This document shows positions 21,305-32,319 of a stretch of 64,000 nucleotides of DNA, one piece after another. The first letter of the stretch is position 1. Each line of letters begins with the position of its first letter. The translations under genes and the position numbers were made by a program. This DNA is from Ornithodoros turicata (lineage: Eukaryota; Arthropoda; Arachnida; Ixodida; Argasidae), in contig NC_088209.1 of NCBI RefSeq assembly GCF_037126465.1, positions 23,007,146 to 23,071,145 of the forward strand. The letters are read 5' to 3'. The notes below the pieces were generated by a model. It did no database searches. It saw nothing but the letters and a program-made list of their open reading frames with translations, and was not told where the DNA came from.

Positions 21305-23185
21305 AATAGTTCACAGAACGATGGAAGTGACGCAGTAGTATGAAGCAATGAAAGATAGTGCTCAGTGACAATGAGGAGTCCCGAGACAGGGGAAATATCC
21401 AAGATTCTCAACAAATTTCTCAGACACGAAGACGGACTAGTTTCTAAAATTTTAGAGATAATCGCAGGGAACTCTAAAGTAACTGTAACCCTGTAACCAG
21501 ACAGGAACTGGCATGTCCTTGTCCAAATGTAATAATGAAATATGTCCAAAATGCCTGTCACAGAGAATTTACAGTCTTCTTCTTCACTCATTCGGAAATG
21601 ATTTCAAATACTGCTCAGCGAGGCTCTCTTCCGATCTTCTGTGAACATACGCCATTCGCATTTCGCAAACACAGTGAAGAGGGATCGATGGAGGTTCTCC
21701 ACATCTCCGCTAGATGGACCGCTCCCGAGCAGTTTCTGTTAGCGACGCATAGATGGCACTCTGCACATGGGTACTAGCTGGGGCTAGGGTTCGTGAGTGG
21801 GGTGGGGTGGGGTGCTCTGTTCGATACCATAGTGCTAGAGCGCCCAGAGCTAGAGCTAGAGCTGCTAGAGCCCAGAGCTGGAGCCGTGCTCGGTTCGCTT
21901 TACTTACGCTCGCTGTACGGAGCAGAATCGGTTGTGTCGTCTGCTAGCAGTTTCGCGTTTCGCCACTTCGAAGCTTTGGAGACCACAATCTGATGTCTAT
22001 GACCCTGCGCAGCATATGAATCTCGACGTGACCTCAGCAGTCAGTTTTTTCTGTACCCGGTCAAATACTGTAAAGAATGCTCACTGACGTGAATAGTAAA
22101 GCAGAGGAGCGACGAAGCGGTATATTTACCCTCATCCAATCCCCATCCATCATTTCTCCGACTTCATCGGCTGCATTCGTTTCTGCGTGTGTGTCGTAAA
22201 TTGCGAAGCAGTATCTTTACACGTCTATGAAATGGCGGAACTTCAGTTATTAGTTTTGCCAATTCGAAAAGTAACTGCAAAGCAACTAAGTGACTAAGTT
22301 TCTTGCCACTGAAACTTAGTTAGTTCCTATTTGTGAACAGTAAGTATTGCTTTAGATTCTAGTTACTTTTTAATTGCAGTCCCGGGTGAAAAATGTCTGC
22401 AATTCCAAATGGTTTATGAAACAATTTGCACTTTAAACCATGTACGTACAAAGTGGTTTGAAGTAGAAATTGCTTCATAAACCCCTTGTAACTGCAAACA
22501 TTTTTCACCTGGGGTGGCTATAAATTAGTGTCAGGCATATTCCTAAAGTAACTTTCCCATGACTCGTTCTATCCAAGAACGTATATATATAGACAAAACG
22601 TAGTACACCATCCTCTGGACCGATTGGCGTGCGACGTTTTTTTCTGGATTCTCACGCATTGTGGAAAAACGGAAGAAAGTCGTGTGACGACAGCGGACAT
22701 CCGGGGAGATATGTTGAAAAACTCCGATTGCGAGGAAAACCAAAGCGGTTGCTTTCGCTGTTTCTTTGCGTCCTGGGAAGCGGTTAACAGAGATGTTTCG
22801 TACGATTAGTTAAGCAAGAAGTTTGACCTTATCCCATTGACTGCTGCTTTATGAGAGATAAATCGAGTGCTGCGTGTCGGTCGCACTGATGTTGCTTTCA
22901 GATTAGTGAAAACGGCTCCAAGAAAAATTATGCTGGTTTCGCTATCGAACATTTCGCGTATTATCCGTTTCAGCTTGTGGGCACGGAGTACCTCTTCAAA
23001 TAAACGTGCTGGCCTGTTATGGAACTGACAGAATGCAAAAAACATTTATTTGTTAATGTATTTTCTTTCTCGCTTTAATTCCTTTCCTTTCCTGTAGCCG
23101 AAAGGGGGTTTAATGGATGTTAGAATCTCCGAGTGAACACTTCTTTCTCTTTGCAGTGCCTTTTCCGTATACCTTTTGCGCTTTA
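21305..23185. other. No gene; foldback and low-complexity sequence
   Basis: About 21832-21890 is built of AGAGCTAGAGCT-like words. 22382-22513 is a separate foldback. AAGTAACT words lie at 22265-22380. Short ORFs on both strands only. Confidence 0.4.
22382..22513. repeat. Foldback element (imperfect palindrome)
   Basis: GGGTGAAAAATGTCTGCA at the left is answered by TGCAAACATTTTTCACCTGGG at the right, and TTTATGAAACAATTT by AAATTGCTTCATAAA further in. The central tip is near CATGTACGTAC. Confidence 0.7.
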
Positions 23186-23189
23186 CATA

Positions 23190-23412
23190 CACTCTTAAAA
23201 ATGAACTTCACCGCATAGCACGCTCCTAGCCAACCATCATCTCGAATGATATCGTTATCTGCCCTGATTTTTTGTGACAATTATGGACAGCATAAGTGTC
23301 ACAAAAGAGACTTGCGCCTCCCGTTTTCAACAAATCAGGGCAGATAACGATATCATTCGAGATGATGGTTGGCTAGGAGCGTGCTATGCGGTGAAGTTCA
23401 TTTTTAAGAGTG
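23190..23412. mobile_element. Hairpin MITE family A, complete copy
   Basis: Terminal repeat CACTCTTAAAAATGAACTTC with TA on both sides. The arms pair along nearly their whole length (for example GATGATGGTTGGCTAGGAGC on the right) and meet in a short loop containing ATGGACAGCATAAGTGTCAC. The length is 223 bp because the left arm lost the GGAGGCGTACGCC block. No ORF; Tc1/mariner-type target choice. Confidence 0.85.
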
Positions 23413-23424
23413 TAGTTTATAGCA

Positions 23425-23768
23425 CACTCTTGACCCGGGTTCGAATCCGGGCTCCGGCCGTACTTGTCTGGGTGCTTTCCCTCTGTTTTCCTCAGACACT
23501 TTCAGACAAATGTCGGCACAGTTCCCTGTGAAGTCGATCCAGGACGCACGATACCCCCTACCATAATCGTGACGTTGCCTGAACGTGGCCGACTAGGGCA
23601 AGCAGTTCCACCACCACCACCATTTGTGACACACTTATTTAGTGATGGTAATTGTCACAAAAAGGCGTACACCGCGCCCTCTCCGCAAAGCAGGATTGAC
23701 AGCGGTATCATGCTGTCCAATTGTGGGCTTTCAGCGTGTTATGTGAGGATATACAGCCTTGAAAACCA
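23425..23768 (+). mobile_element. SINE-MITE chimera
   Basis: CACTCTT (MITE terminus) passes directly into a SINE head with B box GGTTCGAATCC (23438-23448), then SINE type 1 body and a (CAC)n tail (to about 23622). A MITE loop (TTGTGACACACTTATT ... ATTGTCACAAAAAGGCGTAC) and right arm (CAGCGTGTTATGTGAGGAT) follow. The SINE stands where the MITE left arm should be. Confidence 0.7.
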
Positions 23769-23799
23769 GCCTAGAGAGGAAAACCTCCCCACTTCATCG

Positions 23800-24750
23800 T
23801 CAGAATATAACTGTTGTTGTTGTTGTTGTTACAGCCTTGAAATGCTGTGACAAGTAATACAGAATGCTATCGTCAAGGAAATTCCCTAGAGTCCCCAGAG
23901 GAAGGTGTTTTTCCAGGGGAATTTCTTCTCGGTAATGACATTTCCTTTGGCACGAGCGGTGTTCCACACTGCCCAGCCTGCTGGGCGTCATAAATGCCTG
24001 GCTAAATGCCAGAGGCGACGTGGCTATTGTTTGGCGGGTATCACACAAGTCACGTGACAACGTTTCCACTGGCTTTTGCCGTTGAGGCTTGGGCAATATC
24101 AGGGCAATCGGAGGCGCTTCCTTGCCTTCGCAAGCAAGGACCCAAGCAATGTGAAACGGTTTCAGAAAAGGAGCCCCAAGTGATTTGGGGCTCCTGAGAA
24201 ACAAGCGGTCGCCACTGCGCATGGAGAGAACCCAAACAGTATTTTGCGCATGCGCGATGACGACGCCTTATTTCTTTGGGGCCCCTATTCCGAAACTTTC
24301 TAATATTGTCCTGATGATAATGATGGTAGGAGAAAAAAATGGAGATGTGAGCACGCTCACCGCAGGACGAGCTACTGCAGGTCTAGTAGAGAGAACAAAA
24401 CAAGAAAACGTCTAAAAAGACGAGAAGTTACATCCGAAGAGTAATTAAATGTTCCTTTTAAAGTTGAATCTAATGCTAATGTTAGTTCCATAGATAATTC
24501 AATTGCAACTCCAGTTGCTCATCCCACTGTCATTCATGTAGTATCATGTAGTCATGTCATTGTTGTTGTTCTCGCAGAAAATATTTCATTAATGTGTTAT
24601 GTTATTAGTCGACAATAGTGATTGTCCGAAGCATATGTCATGCCAAGTATATCGAATACTTGCGCTTAGAATCCTGTAAGCGGTATGGGGTGACTACAGA
24701 GCCATTCCGATGGGGAGGGGGGTGGATATGTGCAGTCGGCCAGGGCGCCT
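23800..24750. other. No gene; (GTT)n tract and unknown sequence
   Basis: TTGTTGTTGTTGTTGTTGTT lies at about 23812-23832. An imperfect inverted match joins AAGGAGCCCCAAG and GATTTGGGGCTCCTGAG (24168-24200). Nothing codes. Confidence 0.4.
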
Positions 24751-24756
24751 TCCCCA

Positions 24757-25005
24757 CACTCTTACAAATGAACTTCACCGCATAGCACGCTCCTAACCAA
24801 CCATCATCTTGCATGATATCGTTATCTGCCCTGATTTGTTAAAGACGGGAGGCGTACGCCTTTTTTGTGACACTTATGCTGTTCATAATTGTCACAAAAA
24901 AGGCGTACGCCTCCCATTTTCAACAAATCATGTCAAATAACGATATCATTCGAGATGATGACTGGCTGGGAGCGTGCTATGAAGTCAAGTTCATATTTAA
25001 GAGTG
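24757..25005. mobile_element. Hairpin MITE family A, complete 249-bp copy
   Basis: CACTCTTACAAATGAACTTC ... TTTAAGAGTG with CA on the left and TA on the right. Both arms carry the internal palindrome GGCGTACGCC before the loop. Confidence 0.85.
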
Positions 25006-25009
25006 TACC

Positions 25010-25710
25010 CTCTGTTGTTACAGTGTGGGTGGTGAACTAAACGTTCGCGTGTGTTAAGGCCCTCTCGCCGCCATGTCGCTCTTCAGACTCCGTAACGGCG
25101 AAATTCAGGGGTTTGTATAACCTCCCACAACGTAAGCTCGTGACGTCATCCATACAAATAGCCTAAAACGAGCCGACAACCTGTTGCGGAATAAATCACG
25201 GCGCTGACTGCGTATGAATTGTCGACTGACTGAGAGCTTGATTAGCTGCGCGGCTCGTATACAGTGCTAGAGAAGTACGCCAAAGAAAGGGGCCGATTAA
25301 TGCATCTGGGCCAGCCAGCCAGCTGAGATGCGTACACAGCATTGGAAGCAGGGCCAGTCGGCGCATCGATTTGCCCTCTCGCGAGATCGATACACACACA
25401 CACACCGCCCAGGGTGACATCATCGTCGCGCTTTCCTTGCCCACGCAATGTTTCTGTGGCTTTGGCTCAATTTGTTGTACGGGTCACTTAGAGCATAATT
25501 TGCACGGGCTCTTCATTGAGAATCGCACGTACTTTTTGTTTGGGTTGTCGTGGAATTAGAGTCCCGCGTGACCCGCACTTTTTCTGCGGGCGCAGGTCCC
25601 GATTTGCGATGCGGGCAAGACATTTTACGAAAAGAGGAACAGAAAAGATTTAATAAGTCAAGTGGCATATTCGTTTCGTTACTAATAACGCGGTCGACGG
25701 AACAACCAAC
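25010..25710. other. No gene seen
   Basis: (CA)n at 25392-25405. GC-rich words GCGGGCAAG/CCCGCACTTT near 25565-25620 resemble the following minisatellite region. Confidence 0.4.
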
Positions 25711-25713
25711 CTT

Positions 25714-25880
25714 GCGGGCACGTAAATGTAACCCGTAAACATGCGTAAAAAATGCGGGCACGTAAATGTAACCCGTCGGGGACATCGTCGGGCACGTAAA
25801 TGTAACCCGTAAAAATTCGTAAAAATGCGGGCACGTAAATGTAACCCGTAAAAATGCGGGCACGTAAATGTAACCCATCG
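25714..25880. repeat. Minisatellite, five copies of a 21-bp core
   Basis: The core GGGCACGTAAATGTAACCC repeats at about 25716, 25756, 25790, 25829 and 25858 with spacers of varied length (GTAAAAATGC or GTCGGGGACATC). It creates a long but meaningless ORF on the - strand. Confidence 0.85.
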
Positions 25881-26175
25881 GGGACATCAGTGATGACCGC
25901 GAAGTACTCACAGCTCACGCCTGTGTCCCGTGTTTTCTTCTCGTCGAGTGCGAGTTGTGGAAAGTGGGAGTTGCGGGAGGATGCGGGTCTTGCAGATGCG
26001 GGTACCGGTCGGATGCGATTAACAAAATTTCGATCCCCGCAGGGCTCAAATTCATGGACTGCGTTGTGAACTACGTTGGTCCATATCTGTTCAGTCGCCA
26101 TGAGTCGGCCCTGGTGGGAATAAGTTATATCTGGTGGGGAAGGAGGAGAGGGAAATTTTTTTTTGTTTACAAACA

Positions 26176-26205
26176 TACTGCAGCTCTCTCTCTCTCTCTC
26201 TCTTT
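26176..26205. repeat. (TC)n microsatellite
   Basis: TCTCTCTCTCTCTCTCTCTT tract directly before the left end of a MITE copy. Confidence 0.8.
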
Positions 26206-26591
26206 CTCTCTTAAAACAGAATTTCACCACATAACACACTGAAGGCCACCATTTGCAAAGTACGATACCATTTTCATCCTCATTTGTGGAAAGTGTGGGG
26301 CGTACGTCTTTTTGTGACAATTTTTGTGACCCCAGGTATATGGTCGAAATTATCGGCAGTCCTACCGTGCGGCACGTGCAGCATGTCCGCCACACAAATA
26401 GGGTGACACGCCTTACGTGTAAATCTACCCCAATTACATAGTACCTTGTGACAATTAACGTAATCATAACAAGTGTCATAAAAAGACGTAAGCCTCTCCA
26501 TTTTTCGACAAATCAGAGAAGAGAGCAATACCATTCCGAATGAGGGTTGGCCCTGCGCGTGTTATGCGGTGAAGCTCCGATTTTTAGAGTA
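26206..26591. mobile_element. Hairpin MITE, divergent copy with about 100-bp insertion
   Basis: Left arm TCTTAAAACAGAATTTCACC, then GGGGCGTACGTCTTTTTGTGACA. About 110 bp of foreign sequence follow (26330-26440). The loop and right arm then resume (GTGTCATAAAAAGACGTAAG, GTGTTATGCGGTGAAGCTC) and close at TTTTTAGAGTAG. Confidence 0.7.
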
Positions 26592-26603
26592 GATGTACAC
26601 ATA

Positions 26604-26853
26604 CACTCTAAAAGCAGAGCTTCACCGCATAGCACGCTGTGCGCCAACCATTACCAAGAATGATAGGGTTGTCGCTTTTCTGCTTCGAAAGCAGAGGTGG
26701 GCGTACGCCTTTTTGTGGCAATTTAGATATATGAAAATTGCCACAAAAAGGCGTACGCCCTCCTCTCTCTTCGAATTAGAAGCGACAACCCTATCATTCT
26801 TGGCAATGTTTGGCGTACAGCGTGCTATGCGGTGAAGTTCTGTTTTTAGAGTG
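26604..26853. mobile_element. Hairpin MITE family B, complete 250-bp copy
   Basis: Ends CACTCTAAAAGCAGAGCTTC ... TTTTTAGAGTG with TA on both sides. The arms differ from family A in the middle (TGTGCGCCAACCATTACCAA, TGATAGGGTTGTCGCTT) but share the GCGTACGCCTTTTTGTGGCA core. Confidence 0.85.
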
Positions 26854-26859
26854 TACATC

Positions 26860-27315
26860 GAAATAAGAATAAATAAATATGTGTACAAGAAATAGGATGT
26901 GAAGAAAAAGATGTATCCCGGTGCTGATGTGATTTCAATCCCATGTGTGTTGGTAACGCACGTTAAAAAAACAAAACAAAAAAACATGGGGCTAAATAGA
27001 GGAGGAGCTTTCGACTTTCGATTGGCCCTCTCCCGGCTCGCACCTTGCCACAGTCTAGCCCATGGCACATTCAGACGTGTTGGCCATCAAGCCATCCCAG
27101 AGTCAATACTTTTTGTCATGCTTATTTGCTCATCGAGCTGCCTCGATGGGAGCATGGTTTTAATATGATGCTCAATCACCGCGGTGCTGACGATTATGAG
27201 GAATTGAACAGCACGTTCATCGAGTCTGGGCTGAGATTTTCCGTTCGTGTCCGCAAATAGGAAGACACACCAAACAGAGTACGTTCTGGAGAAAGTATTT
27301 TATGTGTGCGATAAG
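26860..27315. other. No gene seen
   Basis: Unremarkable sequence with an A-rich stretch at 26965-26985. Small ORFs lack resemblance to anything known. Confidence 0.35.
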
Positions 27316-27320
27316 TAGTA

Positions 27321-27502
27321 CACTCTTAAAACAAAGCTTCACCACATAGCACGCTCCTAGCCAACCATCGTCTCGAATGATATCGTGTCACAAAAAAAGG
27401 AGTACGCCTCCCGTTTTCATCAAATCAGGGGACAGGACGATATCATTCGAGATTATGGTTGGCTAGGAGCGGGCTATGCGGTGAAGTTGATTTTTAAGAG
27501 TG
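27321..27502. mobile_element. Hairpin MITE family A, shortened left arm
   Basis: TA-flanked on both sides. The left arm jumps from GAATGATATCGTG to TCACAAAAAAAGG, so about 65 bp are deleted; the right arm is complete. Confidence 0.8.
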
Positions 27503-27505
27503 TAT

Positions 27506-27684
27506 ACACCCTCGATTTGTGGAAAGCGCGGGGCGTACGCCTTTTTGTGACAATTAACATTTCTGCATAAGTGTCACAAAAGGCGTGTACTTCCCGTTTT
27601 CAACAAATCGGGGAAGAGAACGACGTCACCAGGATGATGGTTGGCTAGAAGCGTGCCATGTGGTCAAGTTAATTTTTAAGAGTG
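27506..27684. mobile_element. MITE copy truncated at left, adjoining the previous one
   Basis: Begins within the left arm (GATTTGTGGAAAGCGCGGGG), passes GCGTACGCC, the loop and a full right arm ending AAGAGTG and TA. It lies head to tail with the copy at 27321. Confidence 0.75.
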
Positions 27685-27689
27685 TATGT

Positions 27690-28280
27690 CAAAATGCAAT
27701 AAGGAAAAAAGAAAATGAAGAAACAAATTAGAATAATATAATGTGAAAATAAATAATTGATTTATTTACGGCGTTGGGCATAGGCGAAATTAAAAGAGGT
27801 TGATGTGTTGACTGACAGCACCTCCCCCACCCCCCACCCCCTGGCCTGAGGTCGGAGGAATATGGTCACATTATGCTAATACTAATGGCGTTGTTTGATG
27901 AGTCCCATATTGCCAGGAATTCATCGTCTTCATGAAAGGGTGGCTCAAGTGTTTGCTGCGAGCACCGGCTTTTTGTGGCAGGAAATAATGAGCTGCCCGG
28001 TGCGTGTTTAACTGGCTGAGCGGCCTATGCAGTGGAAAGTACGAGATCCAACAAGGGCAGCGTCGAAGGCGGTTGACCTTCGTTGGCGGAAGCCGTTGCG
28101 GCATCGAATCGAGGCCGCTCGTAGCACACGCGCGCGTTGTTTTGGCGGAACAAAGCTCAGCTGACCTCCTTAGTGACGGAGACTCCAGCAGCTGTGGCGC
28201 TGGTGATGCTTCCTCGTGTCCGCTGACGGTCTGGTTTGCATTGCAATGCCGAGACGCAGAACCTGACATCCCAACCCTTA
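27690..28280. other. No gene seen
   Basis: AT-rich at 27715-27770, C-rich at 27820-27842. An open stretch of 145-165 codons on both strands (27871-28441) partly overlaps the SINE and shows no family resemblance. Confidence 0.35.
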
Positions 28281-28286
28281 TAACTA

Positions 28287-28530
28287 CACTCCAAAAACAG
28301 ATGGTGGTGGTAGAGGTAGTGGTGATGGTGAATGGGCTCGCCGTTGTCGGCCTCACAGGGGTGGGCAACGTCGCGACTGACGTCCAGGGGAATGTACGTC
28401 CTGGGCCGACTTCTAAGGAAACTGTGCCGACATATGTCTGAAAGCGTCTGAGGAAAACCCAGGAGAAACATCAGACAGCACAGCCGGCACCGGGATTCGA
28501 ACCCGGGTACCTCCCAGTTTCGACGTGTCA
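28287..28530 (-). mobile_element. SINE type 1 with head, tail abutting a MITE end
   Basis: Read on -: tRNA-like head with B box (reverse of GGATTCGAACC, near 28493), body, and tail (TTGTCGGCC reversed) with a CAC/CAT-rich end. The tail stops exactly where a 15-base MITE terminus (CACTCCAAAAACAGA, 28287-28301) begins, preceded by TA. Confidence 0.75.
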
Positions 28531-28830
28531 GCGTGACAGCGTTGCTTGGTCCGTTGGTGCGACGGTATAGCTATAGTTCAATAGAAGAGTTACACGGGTT
28601 GGACAAAATAGCTGCAAGACCCATATTTTTAGATAGTCCTGTTGAACTCCTCCTCAAAGACGTACTGACAAACGGCCGTTCCGCCTCGCGAAGATTCTCG
28701 GACCGTGGTCGAACGCTGCCCACCAGATGCAAGGTCTTCGTCTTCTTGCGGAGCTCCTGCGCTCCACCGGTCTGGCGACGGATCTCTGAAAGTGCTCCTC
28801 CCATCATCATCCCCTCATCCGTTCCCAATA

Positions 28831-29078
28831 CACTCTTAAAAACGAGCTTCTCCGCATAGCACACTCCCAGTCAACCATCATCTCGAATGATATCGTTATC
28901 TGCCCTGATTTGTTGAAAGAGGGAGCGTACGCCTTTATTGTGACACTCATGCTGTTCATAATTGTCACAAAAAAGGAGTTCGCCCCCCGTTTTCAACAAA
29001 TCAGAGGCGAGAACGATATCATTCGAGATGATGGTTGACTGGGAGCGTGCTATGCGGTGAAGTTCATTTTTAAGAGTG
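28831..29078. mobile_element. Hairpin MITE family A, complete 248-bp copy
   Basis: CACTCTTAAAAACGAGCTTC ... TTTTTAAGAGTG with TA duplicated on both sides. The arms are well paired. Confidence 0.85.
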
Positions 29079-29084
29079 TAGGAC

Positions 29085-29900
29085 TAGTGTACCGCCACAG
29101 CGGCGGTGAATCGCCCACCTCATCATCACCCAATGTATGTGTGTGTGTGTTCCTCAAAGACCTGCCATCACAGACAACTCCCTTTTATTATCAATCACAA
29201 AGGTCATTCCGTCGTTGATAAGCGCTGGTAAACTTAAGTGTTCGAAAGATCTGCTTCTTCGGTTTAACGAGATGGTATATGTTAGACCGCAGAGAGTTCC
29301 AGAGGGGGATGACGGTTTGTGCCTGGTTGTGGCGTCTGTTGAAACCCGACTGTGGCGTCTGTTGTGACCCGAGCTGCGGAATTGGGGGGGGAGGGGCACG
29401 TCGAAGTCTACTGTTTCGTTGGTCACGTCACAGTATATGCGAAGACCGGCAAAATATCTGCGGGCCGAAGTAGCTGCAATATAGAGTCAAAGCTGGACGC
29501 GAGGGACGGGAGACCACTTCGTCGAATTGTGGCCAGAGAACACAAAACTATGTCAACAAGAGAAAAGTCTTGTGTTTCTCATAGCGGGGAGAAAGAGCGA
29601 TCGAGGGGCCGTGGTTGTACATAACGGCATAGTAGCATCAGGGGCGCAGCGGGGTGGGGGGTTACTAAGGTGGTAGTGCGCCCAGGGATACAAACGGGGC
29701 TCGGCACCCCTCCCTCTTCCCGAAATGTATCGACCAATGGTAAGATCGGATCTTCTCTGGCTAGGGATAACCCCTAGGGCTCACGTTGTCGCGTTGTGCA
29801 CGTTGTCTTTGTCAGCCAGTTCTCCTCTTCCCTTCCCCTGATCCAGATACCTGTATATACCGAAACGACGTGATTCTATTTGGGCAACGAGCGTCAACCA
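29085..29900. other. No gene seen
   Basis: (GT)n at about 29133-29148 and a G run at 29384-29396. The tandem words GTTTGTGCCTGGTTGTGGCG and CTGTGGCGTCTGTTG lie near 29315-29365. No recognisable coding region. Confidence 0.35.
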
Positions 29901-29905
29901 TTAGA

Positions 29906-30031
29906 CACTCTAAAAACAGGTGGTGGTGGTGGTGGTGAAAGGGCTCGTCGTTGTCGGCCTCACAGTGGTGGGCAACGTCACAACTGGCGCCCTGGGGGAA
30001 TGTGCGTCTTGGGCCGACTTCTGAGGGAACT
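29906..30031 (-). mobile_element. SINE type 1 3' fragment abutting a MITE end
   Basis: MITE terminus CACTCTAAAAACAGG (29906-29920) is followed at once by (TGG)n and the reversed SINE type 1 tail and body up to GAGGGAACTG (about 30031). No head is present. Confidence 0.7.
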
Positions 30032-30039
30032 GGGTAGTG

Positions 30040-30325
30040 CACTCTAAAAACAGAGGGAGGGGGGGATGGCAGGATCGGCTGGCCGTTGTTGGCCAACAAC
30101 AACACAGAACTTCATCACATAGCACGCTCTTAGCCAATCACCATCCCAAATGACATCGTTCTGCCCCCTGATTGGTGAAAAACGGGAGGCGTACGCCTTT
30201 TTTGGAACACTTATGCTTTTCGAAAAAAGGCGTACGCCCCGCGCTTTCCACAAATCGGGAGTGATAAAGGTATCACTCTGTGTGCAGTGGTTGGCCTTCA
30301 CCGTGCGATGTGGTGAAGTTATTTA
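30040..30325. mobile_element. Hairpin MITE with SINE tail fragment inserted in its terminus
   Basis: The MITE end CACTCTAAAAACAGA (30040-30054) is split from the rest of its arm (ACTTCATCACATAGCAC) by a 49-bp SINE-tail-like piece. A 5-bp ACAGA occurs on both sides (30050-30054, 30104-30108). Loop and right arm follow, with a degraded end near 30325. Confidence 0.7.
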
Positions 30326-30474
30326 TTAGTTATGTTCTTAGACTGCACTATCCATTAATGCGTGGCATACGCTATGAAAATATCATCCTTCCAGACGCAG
30401 GTCATCGTCTGTTTTGACCACTTCGTTTGACAGCGCTGTATACATGCCGTTTTCTCCACTTCCTGTTTGGTGCA

Positions 30475-30670
30475 AAAACGACACCGGTTTCACAGCACAC
30501 ACTCTCTACGCCAACGACTGTGCCGATTGATACCGTTATCGTCTCTGATTTGAGGAGAGGGAGGGTCGTATACGCCTTTTTGTGGCAATTCAAATTGACA
30601 CAAAAAGGCGTACGGCTCCCGTTTTCCGAAATCAGGAAAGCGAAAGATATAATTCTGCATGGCGGCAGAT
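30475..30670. mobile_element. Degenerate hairpin MITE
   Basis: Core ATACGCCTTTTTGTGGCAAT ... TGACACAAAAAGGCGTACGG with partial arms (CTCTCTACGCCAACGAC) and no clear ends. Confidence 0.55.
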
Positions 30671-30679
30671 TCCGAGCGT

Positions 30680-31480
30680 CCTTAGTCGCGGAAGGACCGG
30701 AAGTCTTCGTGGCACCGGAAGTTGTGGCGGGGGCTTGTTTATGTTAACCCGAGAATGCCATACATGTATAGTCACACCCATTGCGCATTCCACCTGTGTT
30801 GATTTATAAGGAACTATAGACACGTGTGTTTGGGTCCCACCTGGAAGGCTGAGCAGAAGAGACGCCCCTGAGACACGCGCTTGTGACGAACGTGCACGTG
30901 ACGAGGAAACAGGCTGATAGGTCAATCAGGGCGCAATGCGTCACAGTACAGTCAGAGGAATCAACTTCCTGCTGTTCATATCGTTATTATCAGGGCTATG
31001 TGCCGCTGTGGATGGCAATATGCTTGTGTACGGGCGTTAGTCAAACACGGGTATCACAAAGGCATTGAAAAGATATCAGGTTCTACTTCGAAACTAGAAA
31101 AACCCAAGACACGGAACTATTTACCGCTATATACGCCGATGTCAACAACGTAGCCCCATTCACTCTGTTGCGGTGTTGAAGCTATAACAGGCTACATTCA
31201 TAGTTTGGCTTTCGGGGCAGCATTGCTTGCAGTATACTCCTCGTGGGAAGATTTTTCCCAGTCTTTATGCACCCTTTCTCAGTGTTCTTTTCTTTTTTTT
31301 TTTTGGCGCGTCAGCGATCAGCCGTGCGAATGGTGATTAGCGACAGTGTACGGAGCGGAATGGGGCTTCAGGAATCAAAGAAAAAAAAAGAAAAAGAAAA
31401 GGAACAAAAATAATTCTCATCAGACGAAAATTAGGATCCCCGTCCTCTTGCTCGTTCCACCGTTTTCCATTCTCTGTTGA
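30680..31480. other. No gene seen
   Basis: T-run at 31290-31303 and A-rich run at 31378-31402 with related words (GATTAGCGACAG). Otherwise featureless. Confidence 0.35.
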
Positions 31481-31484
31481 GAGA

Positions 31485-32310
31485 AGAAAGTGTCAATGCC
31501 TGGCTCGCCTTTCACAATTTCTACCACGCTTTCGAAATTTGTTTCGAAATGTAAGTCTGTGCAAGATCACCTTCCGGATATAGATGTGGAGAAAGTCCAA
31601 GTATCCCGAATATGCGAGGCTTTATGCTCTGATGAAGGGATTATACCATGTGCTACGTTCTCGCACAGTGCATGGTAGAAGGGACCGGGCCGGTTGCACT
31701 GCCGCAGGTGATTGCGCACTTTCACTGAAAAGCCTGCTGGGGTATCCTTCCAAATAAAGATCGTCTGGTCAAATGGGGAACTACACGAAATTGTACTTGC
31801 CCTAACTGTGGTGCAAACGAAACAAATACACATGTTTTACATGAGTGTGTTGTAGTGTCGACATTGTGGACTTTAATGCGCCGCCGCTTCGCTGTAAGGC
31901 GTAACGTTGCAGTGAGCACCCAAAGTAATTTTGACCACCTGGAAGTTCCGATGTCGGGCGCAGCTCAGAATCGCCGTATTAGATCAATGTATCCCAGACT
32001 TACTCTTGTTATGTGTTTGCTCCGTGACTACCTTGAGCACGTCTCTTTTCGATAAATAAGGGATATAGGGGGGTTTTCTAACAAGGGATTCAGACTATGT
32101 AAATAGTGTATAATCACGACCAATTTTTCAGTCGAATTTTGCTTGATATGTTTGCATACGAATGGTAGATTGTACATATATTTAGCAGTTTGACATACTT
32201 GCAACGATAGTTTGCACGTAGAACACTTACGTCGTTATAGTGTTAGTGAAAAGCAAAGTGTAATTTGGGCAGTTACTTGTGTAATTAGATAACCGTGTTA
32301 ATAAAATATT
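31485..32310 (+). mobile_element. LINE 3' remnant with CCHC motif and 3' UTR
   Basis: A frame at about 31756-32055 reads NKDRLVKWGTTRNCTCPNCG, then ETNTHVLHEC, then SMYPRLTLVMCLLRDYLEHV and stops, as in the C-terminal end of a non-LTR retrotransposon polymerase. The upstream part (MPGSPFTISTTLSKF ...) is in another frame, so the copy is frameshifted. AATAAA at 32301-32306 may be its own signal. Confidence 0.55.
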
Positions 32311-32319
32311 CTGAACAAC

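Noticed and set aside
25682..26479. 265-codon ORF on the - strand
   Set aside because: It is produced by the minisatellite (repeated GLHLRAR/GYIYVP strings) running into a MITE; no family resemblance.
27871..28441. 165- and 145-codon ORFs on opposite strands
   Set aside because: They overlap each other and the SINE at 28302; no resemblance to known proteins.
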